Below are positions 24,808 through 33,473 of a stretch of DNA of 37,874 nucleotides, piece by piece. Both the position numbers and the translations under genes were made by a program. The notes under the pieces are model-generated. The model had not been told where the DNA came from. It made no database searches and worked only from the letters and a program-made list of their open reading frames with translations. Source of the stretch: JAQVEM01 sp964556165 (lineage in GTDB: Bacteria; Actinomycetota; Humimicrobiia; Humimicrobiales; Humimicrobiaceae); the NCBI GenBank assembly GCA_964556165.1, contig CAZKVH010000015.1, positions 1-37,874 on the forward strand, written 5' to 3'. Position 1 is the stretch's first letter, and the number at the start of each line of letters is the position of its first letter.

Positions 24808-24827
24808 AAGCACTTGCGCAAGTGCTT
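24808..24827. promoter_or_regulatory. LacI-type operator 2 (galK upstream), perfect 20-bp palindrome
   Basis: AAGCACTTGCGCAAGTGCTT is fully symmetric and shares 13 of 14 bases with operator 1 over 24814-24827. It is 101 nt before galK. It lacks a downstream T-run, so it is not a terminator. Confidence 0.8.
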
Positions 24828-24928
24828 GTTAGGCAGTGTTAATTATAAAAAATAATTGTAAAAATATAAGATATTAAAAAAATATTATTGGAATCCTGTA
24901 ATTTAAAAATATAGAAATAAAATTTTAT

Positions 24929-26155
24929 ATGAAAAAATTAGAACACGATAATCATTTTAAAAAGTTACAGAACATGTATATTGAGAAGTTTACAGAAGGT
25001 GAAAAAGAAAGAAAATTTATTACGGAAAAGAAAGAACTTGTAAATATAATATCTCCTGGAAGAGTTAATATAATTGGCGAGCACACGGATTACAATCTGG
25101 GACTATCAATAACTGCAGCGATAAATAAGTATATATTTATAACGGGATATAAAAATGGGTCAGATTCTATTGAAGTTTATTCCGAGTATCTGGGTGATTC
25201 CGGAAAATTTCTTTTAAAAGATATCACTTTTGATAAAAGCAAGCACTGGATAAATTATATAAAGGGTGTTTTAAAAGAATATGTTGAAAATGGATATAAA
25301 ATATCCGGTTTTAATATGGTTATAGACAGTAACCTTCCTATAGGTGCCGGTATTAGCTCATCTGCTTCTCTCGAGGTCGGGGTAGCAAAATTTATTGAAG
25401 AGCTTTTTGATTTGAGAGTTAGTAAGAAGAGAATTGTAGAAATGTGTAATAGCGCGGAAAATAATTTTGTTGGAGTAAACTGCGGATTTATGGACCAGCT
25501 TTCGGTTACATATGGGAAGAAAGATTATGTGATCTTTATAAATTTTAAAGACCTCTCTCACGAATATATTCCATTCAATATAAAAGGTGAACTGATTTTA
25601 ATTATTAATTCCAGAGAGGAAAGAAATCTTGCACATACTGAGTACAATGAAAGAAGAAAAGAATGCGATGAGGCGGTCAGATTGATATCTGGAATAATAA
25701 AAGAAAGAGACATTAATTCTCTGTCGGACATCAGCAGAGAGTTATTATCTGAAGTTAAAGATAAATTACCCGATAAAATCTTTAAAAGGGCCAGGCATGT
25801 CGTAACTGAAAATGAAAGAGTTTTACTTGCAAAAGAGTGCCTTCTTGATGGGGATGTCAAAAAACTCGGTATTATATTGCTTGACTCCCATGAAAGCCTG
25901 AAGAATGATTATGAAGTATCAACTGATAGACTTGATTACCTGGTTCGAGAGTTAGGCAAAATAAATGGAGTTCATGGAGCAAGATTGATGGGGGCGGGCT
26001 TCGGTGGCAGTGTTATAAGCATTGTCGAAAAAGGTATAGCAAATGAAATAATCGATATAATAGGCAGAGGATTCTTAAAGAAATTCAATGATACTCCTGA
26101 TTTTATTGAATGTCTTCCATCAGATGGAACAGGGAGAGTGCTATTTATGGATTAA
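24929..26155 (+). CDS. galK: Galactokinase
   Basis: GalK phosphorylates galactose to galactose 1-phosphate with ATP, the first step of the Leloir pathway. The signature SPGRVNIIGEHTDYNLG is at about 42-58. The GHMP nucleotide loop LPIGAGISSSASLEVG is at about 136-151, and the third motif MGAGFGGSVISIV is near 355. A catalytic Asp context (GFMDQLSV) is present. Length is 408, within the family range. No strong ribosome-binding site precedes ATG 24929. galT is downstream after the ABC genes, while no galE or galM is in the window. Confidence 0.96.
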   Translation: MKKLEHDNHFKKLQNMYIEKFTEGEKERKFITEKKELVNIISPGRVNIIGEHTDYNLGLSITAAINKYIFITGYKNGSDSIEVYSEYLGDSGKFLLKDITFDKSKHWINYIKGVLKEYVENGYKISGFNMVIDSNLPIGAGISSSASLEVGVAKFIEELFDLRVSKKRIVEMCNSAENNFVGVNCGFMDQLSVTYGKKDYVIFINFKDLSHEYIPFNIKGELILIINSREERNLAHTEYNERRKECDEAVRLISGIIKERDINSLSDISRELLSEVKDKLPDKIFKRARHVVTENERVLLAKECLLDGDVKKLGIILLDSHESLKNDYEVSTDRLDYLVRELGKINGVHGARLMGAGFGGSVISIVEKGIANEIIDIIGRGFLKKFNDTPDFIECLPSDGTGRVLFMD

Positions 26156-26217
26156 TCTCTTCCTGTAGATTTTAGGATTTCAAGATTAATAAAGGTAAGA
26201 ATATTAGAAGTGTAAAT

Positions 26218-26246
26218 TTGACAAAATAATAATAGTTAGTTAAAAT
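26218..26246 (+). promoter_or_regulatory. Promoter of the sugar ABC transporter operon
   Basis: TTGACA (26218-26223), exactly 17 nt, TAAAAT (26241-26246). It shares most bases with the promoter at 558-530 (minus). It lies after galK, so the transporter is a separate transcription unit. Confidence 0.75.
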
Positions 26247-26253
26247 GATTAAC

Positions 26254-26540
26254 ATCAAATTATTTAAAGATTCTCTTATCAAAATAATCTTATTCATAAA
26301 GAGGAATTATAATGCTCTTAAGCTTGTAATGTAAAAACTAATCCCTTAAAAACAAAATAATATACATAACTAGATACAAAAATAAAACCAAAAGAAAATT
26401 AAAAAAAGGAGGTGGTTTTCAGACCGTTATTAAGAGAAATCTGCATAATTTGAAAAAAAAATTTAATGCAGAAAATGTCTCGAATATTATTCCGATAAAA
26501 GTCGGAAAAAAGTATAATAATAAGAAGGGAGATGTAAAAA
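26254..26540 (+). promoter_or_regulatory. Long leader of the ABC operon with internal GGAGGTGG
   Basis: About 290 nt separate the promoter from the binding-protein ATG. At 26408-26415 there is a perfect Shine-Dalgarno sequence, followed by AGAGAAATCTGC at about 26433-26444, with no credible start codon in range. The left operon's leader has GGAGGTGG followed by AGAGATTTGC. No known riboswitch could be recognised. The rest of the gap 26156-26540 shows nothing else. Confidence 0.35.
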
Positions 26541-27575
26541 ATGAAAAAGCTGTTATTATGGACAGTTATTCTTGCAGTCAGCATAGCAATGATTTTATCT
26601 TTATCATTGTACGGATGTAAGGAGGAAGAAGCTCCTGCAGAGGCAGGAGAAGTTGCAGCAGGGAAACACTTTGAAGGAATAGATATATGGTTCTTCCCCG
26701 GTGGGCCTGAAGGAGGGCCGTTTGCAAGTGTTGTATATAACGGCGCAAAGGCTGCAGAAGAAGACCTGGGTCCTAACGTTACGTATGTCTGGTCTGACTG
26801 GAATGTTGAAACAATGATTTCACAGTTTAAGGAAGCTGTTGCAGCAGAGCCCGATGGTATTTGTGTTATGGGGCACCCGGGAGATGTCGCATTGGGTCCT
26901 CTGATTGATGATGCTGTATCAAAAGGTATCATAGTAACTAGTCAGAATACCGAACTTCCAGAATCCGAGGCAAAATATGTAGCCAACGGGTTTGGTTATG
27001 CTGGTGCTTCTAACTATAATGCCGGACTGTCACTGGGAAGACAGGCAGTAATAGAATTTGATCTTAAAGAAGGAGATAGGGCTCTTGTCTGGGGTCTTCT
27101 GGCACAGGCAGACCGCGGGCTAAGATCACAGGGTTGTATAGATGGCCTTGAAGAAGCAGGTCTGGTGGTTGATTACATCGAAATAAGTGACGAAGTGAAT
27201 GCAGATGCAACACTTGGTACACCTATTGTAAGCGGCTATGTATCAGCAAATCCGGATGTTAAGTTAATAATAACTGACCATGGGGCTCTAACTTCAACAG
27301 CCGAAGCTTATGGTAAGGGCGCAGGCCTGGATCCCGGCGAAGTGAACTTTGCAGGGTTCGATCTATCAGCAGCTTCTGTTGAAGCTATTAAATCTGGATA
27401 CCTGGGACTGGTAATTGACCAGCAGCCATGGCTACAGGGATATCTACCAATCCTGCAGGTTTGCCTGACCAAGACATACTATTTCTCAGGTCTCCATGTA
27501 GATACAGGTAGCGGTTTTGTAAACGCAGATAACGTAGACCTTCTTTCTGAACTTGCAGAGAAAGGAATTAGATAA
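26541..27575 (+). CDS. Sugar ABC transporter substrate-binding lipoprotein
   Basis: The product is the extracellular ligand-capture subunit. A signal peptide with a lipobox (SLYGCKEEE, Cys at about residue 27) is followed by a short acidic linker. A two-lobed periplasmic-binding fold of the ribose/galactose class follows, with DIWFFPGGPEGGPFA, DGICVMGHPGD and GRQAVIEF segments. VKLIITDHGALTSTAEAYGKG and a C-terminal VIDQQPWLQGYLPI are also present. Length is 344. ATG 26541 has GGGAG 9 nt upstream. It is 3 nt from the ATPase gene, and permease follows. The sugar is unproven; galactose or a galactoside fits the flanking galK and galT. Confidence 0.9.
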   Translation: MKKLLLWTVILAVSIAMILSLSLYGCKEEEAPAEAGEVAAGKHFEGIDIWFFPGGPEGGPFASVVYNGAKAAEEDLGPNVTYVWSDWNVETMISQFKEAVAAEPDGICVMGHPGDVALGPLIDDAVSKGIIVTSQNTELPESEAKYVANGFGYAGASNYNAGLSLGRQAVIEFDLKEGDRALVWGLLAQADRGLRSQGCIDGLEEAGLVVDYIEISDEVNADATLGTPIVSGYVSANPDVKLIITDHGALTSTAEAYGKGAGLDPGEVNFAGFDLSAASVEAIKSGYLGLVIDQQPWLQGYLPILQVCLTKTYYFSGLHVDTGSGFVNADNVDLLSELAEKGIR

Positions 27576-27578
27576 CTT

Positions 27579-28382
27579 ATGGAAAATAACGCAGTAAATT
27601 CTCCAGCACAAACTCCATCGAAAGATTTACCACTGGTAAAAATGGCAGGTATACACAAATCATATGAGGCAGTTACTGCGTTAAATGGAGTTGATTTTAA
27701 AGTCGGGAGGAATGAAATTGTAGGGCTGATAGGAGATAATGGTGCAGGGAAATCTACTCTTATAAAGGTACTTACGGGCGTAGAGAAACAGGATAAGGGG
27801 AAGATTTACTGGATGGGTGAAGAAATAAAGAGACAAACAGTTGAAAATTCACGGAATATAGGGATTGAAACTGTTTTTCAGGACAGGGCTCTTGCAGAGA
27901 AACAGAATATATGGCGGAATCTTTTTATGGGAAGAGAATTAACCTATGGACGAACGGGATTTATAAAGATTAGCGAATCGCAAAAAGAGGCTATTAAACT
28001 GTTAAGGACGATGGTAGGATTAACCCAGTCCGGGCTTTCTCCAAACCTGGGCGTAATAGGTCTATCAGGTGGCGAGAAACAGGGGATAGCTATAGCAAGG
28101 GCTCTTTATTTTGATGCTCAATTAATAATCCTGGATGAACCTACCAATAATCTTTCCCTTTCCGAAACAAATAAAGTGCTGGAATTTGTAAAGTGGATAA
28201 AAAAGAATGGTAAATCCTGCATTTTTATAACACACAGCATTTATCATGTTTACTCCGTGGCGGAGAGATTCGTGATTATGGATCGCGGCAATATTATAGG
28301 GGAGTTTCTTAAGAAGGACCTGTCACTTGATGAGCTTGTTGAGAAGCTGGAATATGTAGCCGTGCATGGCGTATTGAATTAA
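27579..28382 (+). CDS. Sugar ABC transporter ATP-binding protein (single cassette)
   Basis: This is the cytoplasmic ATPase of the importer. Walker A GDNGAGKSTL is near residues 51-60, the Q-loop region includes ETVFQDRALAEKQN, the signature is LSGGEKQGIAIARAL near 165, and Walker B is LIILDEP. A switch histidine lies in FITHSIYH. Length is 267, so it is a one-cassette type like FrcA rather than the two-cassette RbsA/MglA form usual for ribose or galactose importers. The C-terminus ends in VAVHGVLN. It follows the binding protein by 3 nt and is translationally close. Confidence 0.93.
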   Translation: MENNAVNSPAQTPSKDLPLVKMAGIHKSYEAVTALNGVDFKVGRNEIVGLIGDNGAGKSTLIKVLTGVEKQDKGKIYWMGEEIKRQTVENSRNIGIETVFQDRALAEKQNIWRNLFMGRELTYGRTGFIKISESQKEAIKLLRTMVGLTQSGLSPNLGVIGLSGGEKQGIAIARALYFDAQLIILDEPTNNLSLSETNKVLEFVKWIKKNGKSCIFITHSIYHVYSVAERFVIMDRGNIIGEFLKKDLSLDELVEKLEYVAVHGVLN

Positions 28383-28424
28383 AATTGTGATATAGCATAA
28401 GAACCAGGCTATAGAAAAGATGGG

Positions 28425-28461
28425 TTTTGCCCTGGTTATAAGAAATTATGCCAGGGCAGAA
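28425..28461 (+). repeat. Intercistronic hairpin between the ATPase and permease genes
   Basis: TTTTGCCCTGG (28425-28435) pairs with CCAGGGCAGAA (28451-28461), 11 bp with one G-U, and a 15-nt loop. No T-run follows, so it is more likely an mRNA stability or expression-balance element than a terminator. Confidence 0.6.
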
Positions 28462-28488
28462 TTATTAATATGATAATTAAAAATGTAT

Positions 28489-28511
28489 TGGGGGACTGAA
28501 CCCCATTATTT
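28489..28511 (+). terminator. Weak terminator-like hairpin upstream of the permease
   Basis: TGGGG-ACTGAA-CCCCA with a 5-bp stem is followed by TTATTTTT. It may cause partial termination, lowering permease expression relative to the binding protein. Evidence is slight. Confidence 0.3.
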
Positions 28512-28569
28512 TTAAAATGCAGATTCTGTATAGAGGTAAAGAAATGGGCATAAAAAAGGGACAGTGAAA

Positions 28570-29592
28570 ATGATAGAAAAAATAAAATTAAAAATAAGTG
28601 AATCAAAATTGCAGTTGAGCATATTAGGGGTACTGATAATTGTATTTATGGTTTTTATTATTGGAAATCCAGATACTTTTCTTAGCTATAGAATATATTA
28701 CGCATTTATGTCAACTATTCCCTTTTCAGCTATACTTGCATTATCATTAACACCGGTCGTAATTTTGGGAGAAATTGACCTTTCATTTCCATCAATTGTT
28801 GGTTTTTCTGCATGGGTATTTTCGGCTGTATTTAATCAAACAAATAATATTTACCTGGCATTTGTGGCCTGTCTGGCAGTGGGTTTATTTGCCGGTTACT
28901 TAAACAGCTTACTGATAGTAAGAGTTGGGATACCTTCTCTGATATTAACGATAGGAATGATGTTTCTCTGGCGCGGACTGGTTTACATAGCAAGCGGTGG
29001 TCATGGTATTTCTGTTGTTGGTGCAAAAGGGACAGTTCTTTATAAAGCTCTTGTTGGCAGGATAGGAGGTCTGGTTCCGGCCCAGGCGGTGTGGGCTATT
29101 TTAATTGCTTTGTTTTATGCCCTGATATTGAACCGCCACAGATTCGGGGCGCATATACTCTATACCGGTGATGATGAAGTAAGTGCAAAAATGATGGGTG
29201 TAAATGTGTCAAAGGTTAAGACAATTGTTTTTATGCAGGTTGGTGTTTGTGCTGCATTTGTGGGTGTCCTGGCAACTCTGGAGGTATTATATCTTTGGCC
29301 ATCAACAGGTGAAGGGTATCTTATGAAATCGCTGGCATCGGTTTTTATAGGAGGTACCTCAGTTTTTGGAGGAGCAGGAACCATATTTGGAACACTTATC
29401 GGAGCTATTATCATGGGTTCACTGGAAGCAGGTATTATTTCGGGTGGAATTTCCGGATTCTGGACGCAATTTGTTTTTGGTCTGGTAATAGTTCTTTCTC
29501 TTACAATTTATGCATACATGAATAAAAGGATAAGGCTGGGCAGGAAGATAGTAACGGCTATAAAAAGCCTGGTCAGTAAGAACAGGAATTAG
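28570..29592 (+). CDS. Sugar ABC transporter permease
   Basis: The inner-membrane channel subunit has about 8-10 hydrophobic helices over 340 residues and belongs to the BPD_transp_2 class used for ribose, fructose and galactose. Recognisable segments are ALSLTPVVILGEIDLSFPSI near the N-terminus and IPSLILTIGMMFLWRGLVY. MGVNVSKVKTIVFMQVG near the ATPase contact and SVFIGGTSVFGGAGTIFGTLIGAIIMG also occur. The ATG at 28570 is preferred (AGGGA, 8 nt spacing); a GTG at 28564 is in frame but sits too close to that site. It is separated from the ATPase by a 187-nt spacer with two hairpins. Confidence 0.92.
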   Translation: MIEKIKLKISESKLQLSILGVLIIVFMVFIIGNPDTFLSYRIYYAFMSTIPFSAILALSLTPVVILGEIDLSFPSIVGFSAWVFSAVFNQTNNIYLAFVACLAVGLFAGYLNSLLIVRVGIPSLILTIGMMFLWRGLVYIASGGHGISVVGAKGTVLYKALVGRIGGLVPAQAVWAILIALFYALILNRHRFGAHILYTGDDEVSAKMMGVNVSKVKTIVFMQVGVCAAFVGVLATLEVLYLWPSTGEGYLMKSLASVFIGGTSVFGGAGTIFGTLIGAIIMGSLEAGIISGGISGFWTQFVFGLVIVLSLTIYAYMNKRIRLGRKIVTAIKSLVSKNRN

Positions 29593-29660
29593 CTGCCTGT
29601 TCTTTGCAGTAAAAAGCAACCTGGATATTAAATAGAAAAGTGGTATAGGAGAGATTCAGT

Positions 29661-29834
29661 TTGGATAAAAGAAAAACCCCAGAAAAAGCAATGGAAATGA
29701 AAAGAGTTAGGAAGAACTACAGGGAAGTTAAAAATCTGGGTGAAAGAAAATTCAGTAAAGACCCTGCTATTAAAAAGAGAATAATGATAAAAGAAGACGG
29801 CAGGTACCTGATTTATTATGATTTTGATAAATGA
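29661..29834 (+). CDS. Small basic protein of unknown function before galT
   Basis: A 57-codon frame starts at TTG 29661, with AGGAG (29647-29651) nine nt upstream. The product begins MDKRKTPEKAMEMKRVRK, is rich in Lys/Arg, and ends GRYLIYYDFDK. It lacks cysteines, a signal peptide and membrane segments. It lies between the permease and galT in the same direction, with 55 nt before the galT start. The ribosome-binding site, codon usage like its neighbours and a clean stop support it as real. Function is unknown; a regulator or assembly factor of the galactose cluster is possible. Confidence 0.55.
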   Translation: MDKRKTPEKAMEMKRVRKNYREVKNLGERKFSKDPAIKKRIMIKEDGRYLIYYDFDK

Positions 29835-29889
29835 TATTGATGTAAATGATTGATTTGTAAAATTATCCTAAAAACCGTGGAGGGATAAA

Positions 29890-30885
29890 ATATTAGAATT
29901 ACGATATGACCCTGTTAAAAGCAGATGGGTTGCAATTGCAACTAAAAGGCAGGAAAGAACATTTCTACCGCCAAAAGATTTCTGTCCCCTATGTCCTACC
30001 AAAAATAGCAAAGTGATTACCGAAATTCCTGAAAGCAGTTATGATATCGTGGTCTTTGAGAATAAATTTCCAACACTTAGCAGAAATCCTGACAGGATTG
30101 ATTTTTCTAAAATCACGCAAAACGAAGATAATTTTCTTTATTCCAGGATGGAGTCCAGGGGAATCTGTGAAGTTGTTTGTTATACACAACAGCACGATTT
30201 ATTCCTTGAAGATATGCCGGTGGAAAAAATAAAAAATTTAATAAAAGTCTGGCAGGACAGATATTTTAACCTCGGGAACAAAAGCTTTATAAAATATGTT
30301 CTTATTTTTGAAAATAAAGGAGAAGAGATAGGCGTTACTCTTTCCCATCCCCATGGCCAGATATATGCTTTTCCTTATATACCTCCGGTTATTCTGGAGG
30401 AATTAAAGTCATCAAAAGAATTTTATAGAAAAAATAAAAAATGCCTTCACTGCAATATAATCGAAAGGGAATTAAAAGATGGGAGCCGTATTGTTATCGA
30501 AAATGATGATTTTGTCGCTTTTATCCCGTTTTATGCTGCCTGGCCATATGAAGTTCATATTTATTCTATGAAACATACTGGAAACATATGTAAGCTGGGA
30601 GAGGAAGAAATTTATTCACTTTCAAAAGTAATAAAAAAATTAATAAACGGTTATAATAAATTATTCGGTTTCAGAATGCCCTATGTTATGGTAATTCACC
30701 AGAATCCAACAGATGAAAAAGATTATGGCTATTATCACTTCCATTTTGAATTTTATCCTCCGTACAGGACAAAAAATAAGCTTAAATATATGGCGGGGTG
30801 TGAACTGGGAACAGGGACATTTATAAATGATACTCTGCCGGAGGAGAAGGCTGAAGAGCTAAGGAATATAGTTGATAAGACTTAA
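29890..30885 (+). CDS. galT: Galactose-1-phosphate uridylyltransferase, apparently with an ATA start
   Basis: GalT exchanges galactose 1-phosphate with UDP-glucose, the second Leloir step. The protein reads LELRYDPVKSRWVAIAT, then DFCPLCPTK with zinc-ligand cysteines. The active-site motif SHPHGQIYAFP with the UMP-accepting histidine is at about 151-161. A second Cys pair (CLHCNI) and a C-terminal region with GYYHFHFEFYPPYR follow. The first ATG, at 30013, would remove the first 41 residues and the CPLC zinc motif. The frame is open back to a stop at 29869 with no ATG/GTG/TTG. ATA 29890 lies exactly at the expected start, 6 nt after GGAGG. I therefore annotate an AUA start. Confidence 0.9.
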   Translation: MLELRYDPVKSRWVAIATKRQERTFLPPKDFCPLCPTKNSKVITEIPESSYDIVVFENKFPTLSRNPDRIDFSKITQNEDNFLYSRMESRGICEVVCYTQQHDLFLEDMPVEKIKNLIKVWQDRYFNLGNKSFIKYVLIFENKGEEIGVTLSHPHGQIYAFPYIPPVILEELKSSKEFYRKNKKCLHCNIIERELKDGSRIVIENDDFVAFIPFYAAWPYEVHIYSMKHTGNICKLGEEEIYSLSKVIKKLINGYNKLFGFRMPYVMVIHQNPTDEKDYGYYHFHFEFYPPYRTKNKLKYMAGCELGTGTFINDTLPEEKAEELRNIVDKT

Positions 30886-31232
30886 TTTAAGGATAAAATT
30901 AATTATCTTATATTTTTAAAGAACAGATAAACAAAAATCGTATTTTTTAATTACTCTCAGGTTGCGTTCGGCGCTACCTAAAATCTTTTTTTAAATTTCT
31001 CTGCGTTCGTTATATTAACGGAATTAAAAGTATATTCGTAATGTAAGTTGTATTTAATAACAGAATATAATTAAATAAGAGTTACAGGAGAAGCTTAAAA
31101 GGGCAAGAAGGCGCTTTGATGGGTAATAGAAATCTTTACTTTCATAATATGGTTGATAAAATTTAATCAAGATGTAGAATATTTAGAAAGGATAAAATCA
31201 TAAACCTGGAAAAAAATTATTAAGGAGTACAA
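30886..31232. other. Intergenic stretch without a gene
   Basis: No credible open frame or RNA gene. A weak hairpin just after galT (about 30892-30911) followed by an A/T-rich run could terminate its transcript. The end carries AAGGAG, the ribosome-binding site of the next gene. Confidence 0.6.
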
Positions 31233-33473
31233 ATGGTAGAAAAAGCAGAGACTAAAGGTTCAATGATAGGCAACACTCAAGAAATTGATTCTCTAATGGT
31301 AAATGCTTTTATGGGGCATGTACCGGATGGTATTTATTTCAAAGACCTTAAAAGCAGGTACATGAGAGCAAATAAAGCTTTTGCGGAGAAATCCTGTGGG
31401 ATTAAAAACCCCGATGAAGTTATAGGCAAGACAGATTTCGATTTATTCCCGGAAGAGCAGGCAAAACAGGCATATGAAGATGAACAGAAAATTATAAAGA
31501 CTGGAAGGCCACTGTTAAACGTTGAAAGGAATGAATCAGCGAAAGGGAGAAAAAAAAGGAAGGTTAAGGTAACAAAGATGCCTTTTTATGATAAAAAGGG
31601 CAAAATTGTTGGCACATTTGGTATTTCCCGGGATATAGAGGTATGCAAAAGAGGATTATTAAAGCAGACACTTAAAGGGGGGGAAAGAACCTACTTTCAG
31701 ACTTTTATGGATAACGTACCTGATTCAGTATACTTTAAGGATAAGGAAAGCAGATTTATTTTTATAAATAACGCACTGTTGAGGAATTTAAATATCAAAA
31801 ACGATAAAGAAGTGATTGGCAAGACAGATCTGGACGTATTTTCAGATGAGCATGCAAAACAGGCATATGAGGATGAACAGAAAATTATAAAAACCGGCAG
31901 GCCAATGTTAAATTATGAGGAAAAAGAGACTTTTAAAGACAAACCTGATAGATGGGTATCAACCTCCAAATTTCCATGGTTTGATGAAAATGGTGAGATA
32001 ATAGGAATATTTGGGATATCAAGCGATATAACTGATAGAAAGAATTTTGAAGCTAATCTGGAAAGACAAACGAGTTTCTTTAATACGTTGATGAACAACA
32101 TACCTGATTCGGTATATTTTAAAGATACCAAGAGCAGATTTTTGTTGATGAACCTGGCATTAGCAAGAGTTCTTGGTTTAAAAGATCCGGAAGAAGCTTT
32201 AGGAAAAACAGATTTTGATTTTTTCAGTGAGGAGCATGCAAGACAGGCATTCGATGATGAACAGAAAATTGTAAAAACCGGCAAGCCAATATTAAATTAT
32301 GAGGAAAAAGAGACCTGGGAGGGAAGGGAGCCCAGGTGGATTACATCGACAAAGATGCCTTTTTATGATAGGAGAGGGAATATCATTGGTACTTTTGGAA
32401 TCTCAAGGGATATAACAGATAGAAAGAAAGCAGAAGAAAAAGTGGAATACCTATCATTTCACGACGTCCTTACAGGTCTTTACAACAGAGCATATCTCGA
32501 AGAAGAGATAAAGAGACTTGATACTAATAGACAGCTTCCCCTTTCATTAATAATGGGAGATGCAAATGGTCTTAAGTTAATAAACGATGTATACGGGCAT
32601 GAACAGGGAGACGTATTCTTAAGAAAAGTAGCTGAAATATTGAAAGATGCTTTCAGAAAAGAAGACCTGGTCTCAAGGTGGGGAGGGGATGAGTTTATAG
32701 TGCTTCTTCCAAGGACAGAAGTCAAAGAATCACAGGAAATTATTAAAAGAGTAAGCAGGATGTGCAGGGAAAGAAGCACTCCAAATATGCCTATCAGCAT
32801 ATCGCTCGGAGTTGCAGCAAAAAAAAGACCGGATGAGGATATTGACGATATATTAAAGCAGGCTGAAGATATGATGTACAGGAAAAAGTTCTCTGAGAGT
32901 AAGTCTGCCCAGGAAACTCTTATAGAATCATTTAAGAGCAGCATAGAAAAAGAAAGTTCTGAGGAGGGAATTAGCCCGGAGAAAAAGGAAAGCTATGCAC
33001 TTTCAATTGCTAAAAAATTAAAACTCTCCCTGACAAAGCTTGAAGAACTAAAACTCCTGATAAATCTTCATAATATAGGCAAGCTTGCACTGGTAGACGA
33101 AATAATGTCCAAAAAAGGCAGGCTTACAAAAGAAGAATGGAAGATAATAAAGGAAGTTCCAATGATAGGATACCGTATTGCAGAATCATCCTCCCAGCTT
33201 AAACCTATTGCAGAGGCGATACTATCCCATCATGAATGGTATGATGGTAACGGGTATCCGAGAGGAATAAAGGGAGATGAAATACCGGTACTCTCGAGAA
33301 TATCTTTTCTTATTAATTCTTATGAAGCTATGATAAGTGATAGGCCATACCGTAAGAGGATGACAAAAAAGCAGGCGATAGAAGAGATAAGAAAATACAG
33401 TGGAAAACAATTTGACCCGAAGATAGCCAATCTTTTTATAAATATTCTGGAAAGGGAGTTAAAGGAATCATAA
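31233..33473 (+). CDS. Diguanylate cyclase with three PAS domains and a degenerate HD-GYP domain
   Basis: The 746-residue cytoplasmic protein contains three similar PAS repeats (about 25-135, 155-270, 285-400), each with a PDG/SxYFKD..SRF and PFYDKxGxIxGxFGISRDI pattern. A GGDEF domain follows with FHDVLTGLYNR and an intact active site RWGGDEF near 483-489. It also has an I-site (RKED, five residues before GGDEF), so it can probably make c-di-GMP with product inhibition. The C-terminal HD-GYP has HNIGK (about 611-615) where the metal-binding HD is expected, though GNGYPRG is present, so phosphodiesterase activity is doubtful. The PAS copies are near-duplicates. There are no membrane segments. 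It overlaps nadE's 3' end by 6 nt. Confidence 0.9.
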   Translation: MVEKAETKGSMIGNTQEIDSLMVNAFMGHVPDGIYFKDLKSRYMRANKAFAEKSCGIKNPDEVIGKTDFDLFPEEQAKQAYEDEQKIIKTGRPLLNVERNESAKGRKKRKVKVTKMPFYDKKGKIVGTFGISRDIEVCKRGLLKQTLKGGERTYFQTFMDNVPDSVYFKDKESRFIFINNALLRNLNIKNDKEVIGKTDLDVFSDEHAKQAYEDEQKIIKTGRPMLNYEEKETFKDKPDRWVSTSKFPWFDENGEIIGIFGISSDITDRKNFEANLERQTSFFNTLMNNIPDSVYFKDTKSRFLLMNLALARVLGLKDPEEALGKTDFDFFSEEHARQAFDDEQKIVKTGKPILNYEEKETWEGREPRWITSTKMPFYDRRGNIIGTFGISRDITDRKKAEEKVEYLSFHDVLTGLYNRAYLEEEIKRLDTNRQLPLSLIMGDANGLKLINDVYGHEQGDVFLRKVAEILKDAFRKEDLVSRWGGDEFIVLLPRTEVKESQEIIKRVSRMCRERSTPNMPISISLGVAAKKRPDEDIDDILKQAEDMMYRKKFSESKSAQETLIESFKSSIEKESSEEGISPEKKESYALSIAKKLKLSLTKLEELKLLINLHNIGKLALVDEIMSKKGRLTKEEWKIIKEVPMIGYRIAESSSQLKPIAEAILSHHEWYDGNGYPRGIKGDEIPVLSRISFLINSYEAMISDRPYRKRMTKKQAIEEIRKYSGKQFDPKIANLFINILERELKES

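Noticed and set aside
24808..24827. Palindrome as a terminator of the regulator gene
   Set aside because: No T-run follows, and it shares its core with the upstream operator.
26412..26453. 13-codon leader peptide starting at GTG inside GGAGGTGG
   Set aside because: The GTG is part of the SD sequence itself and has no ribosome-binding site of its own.
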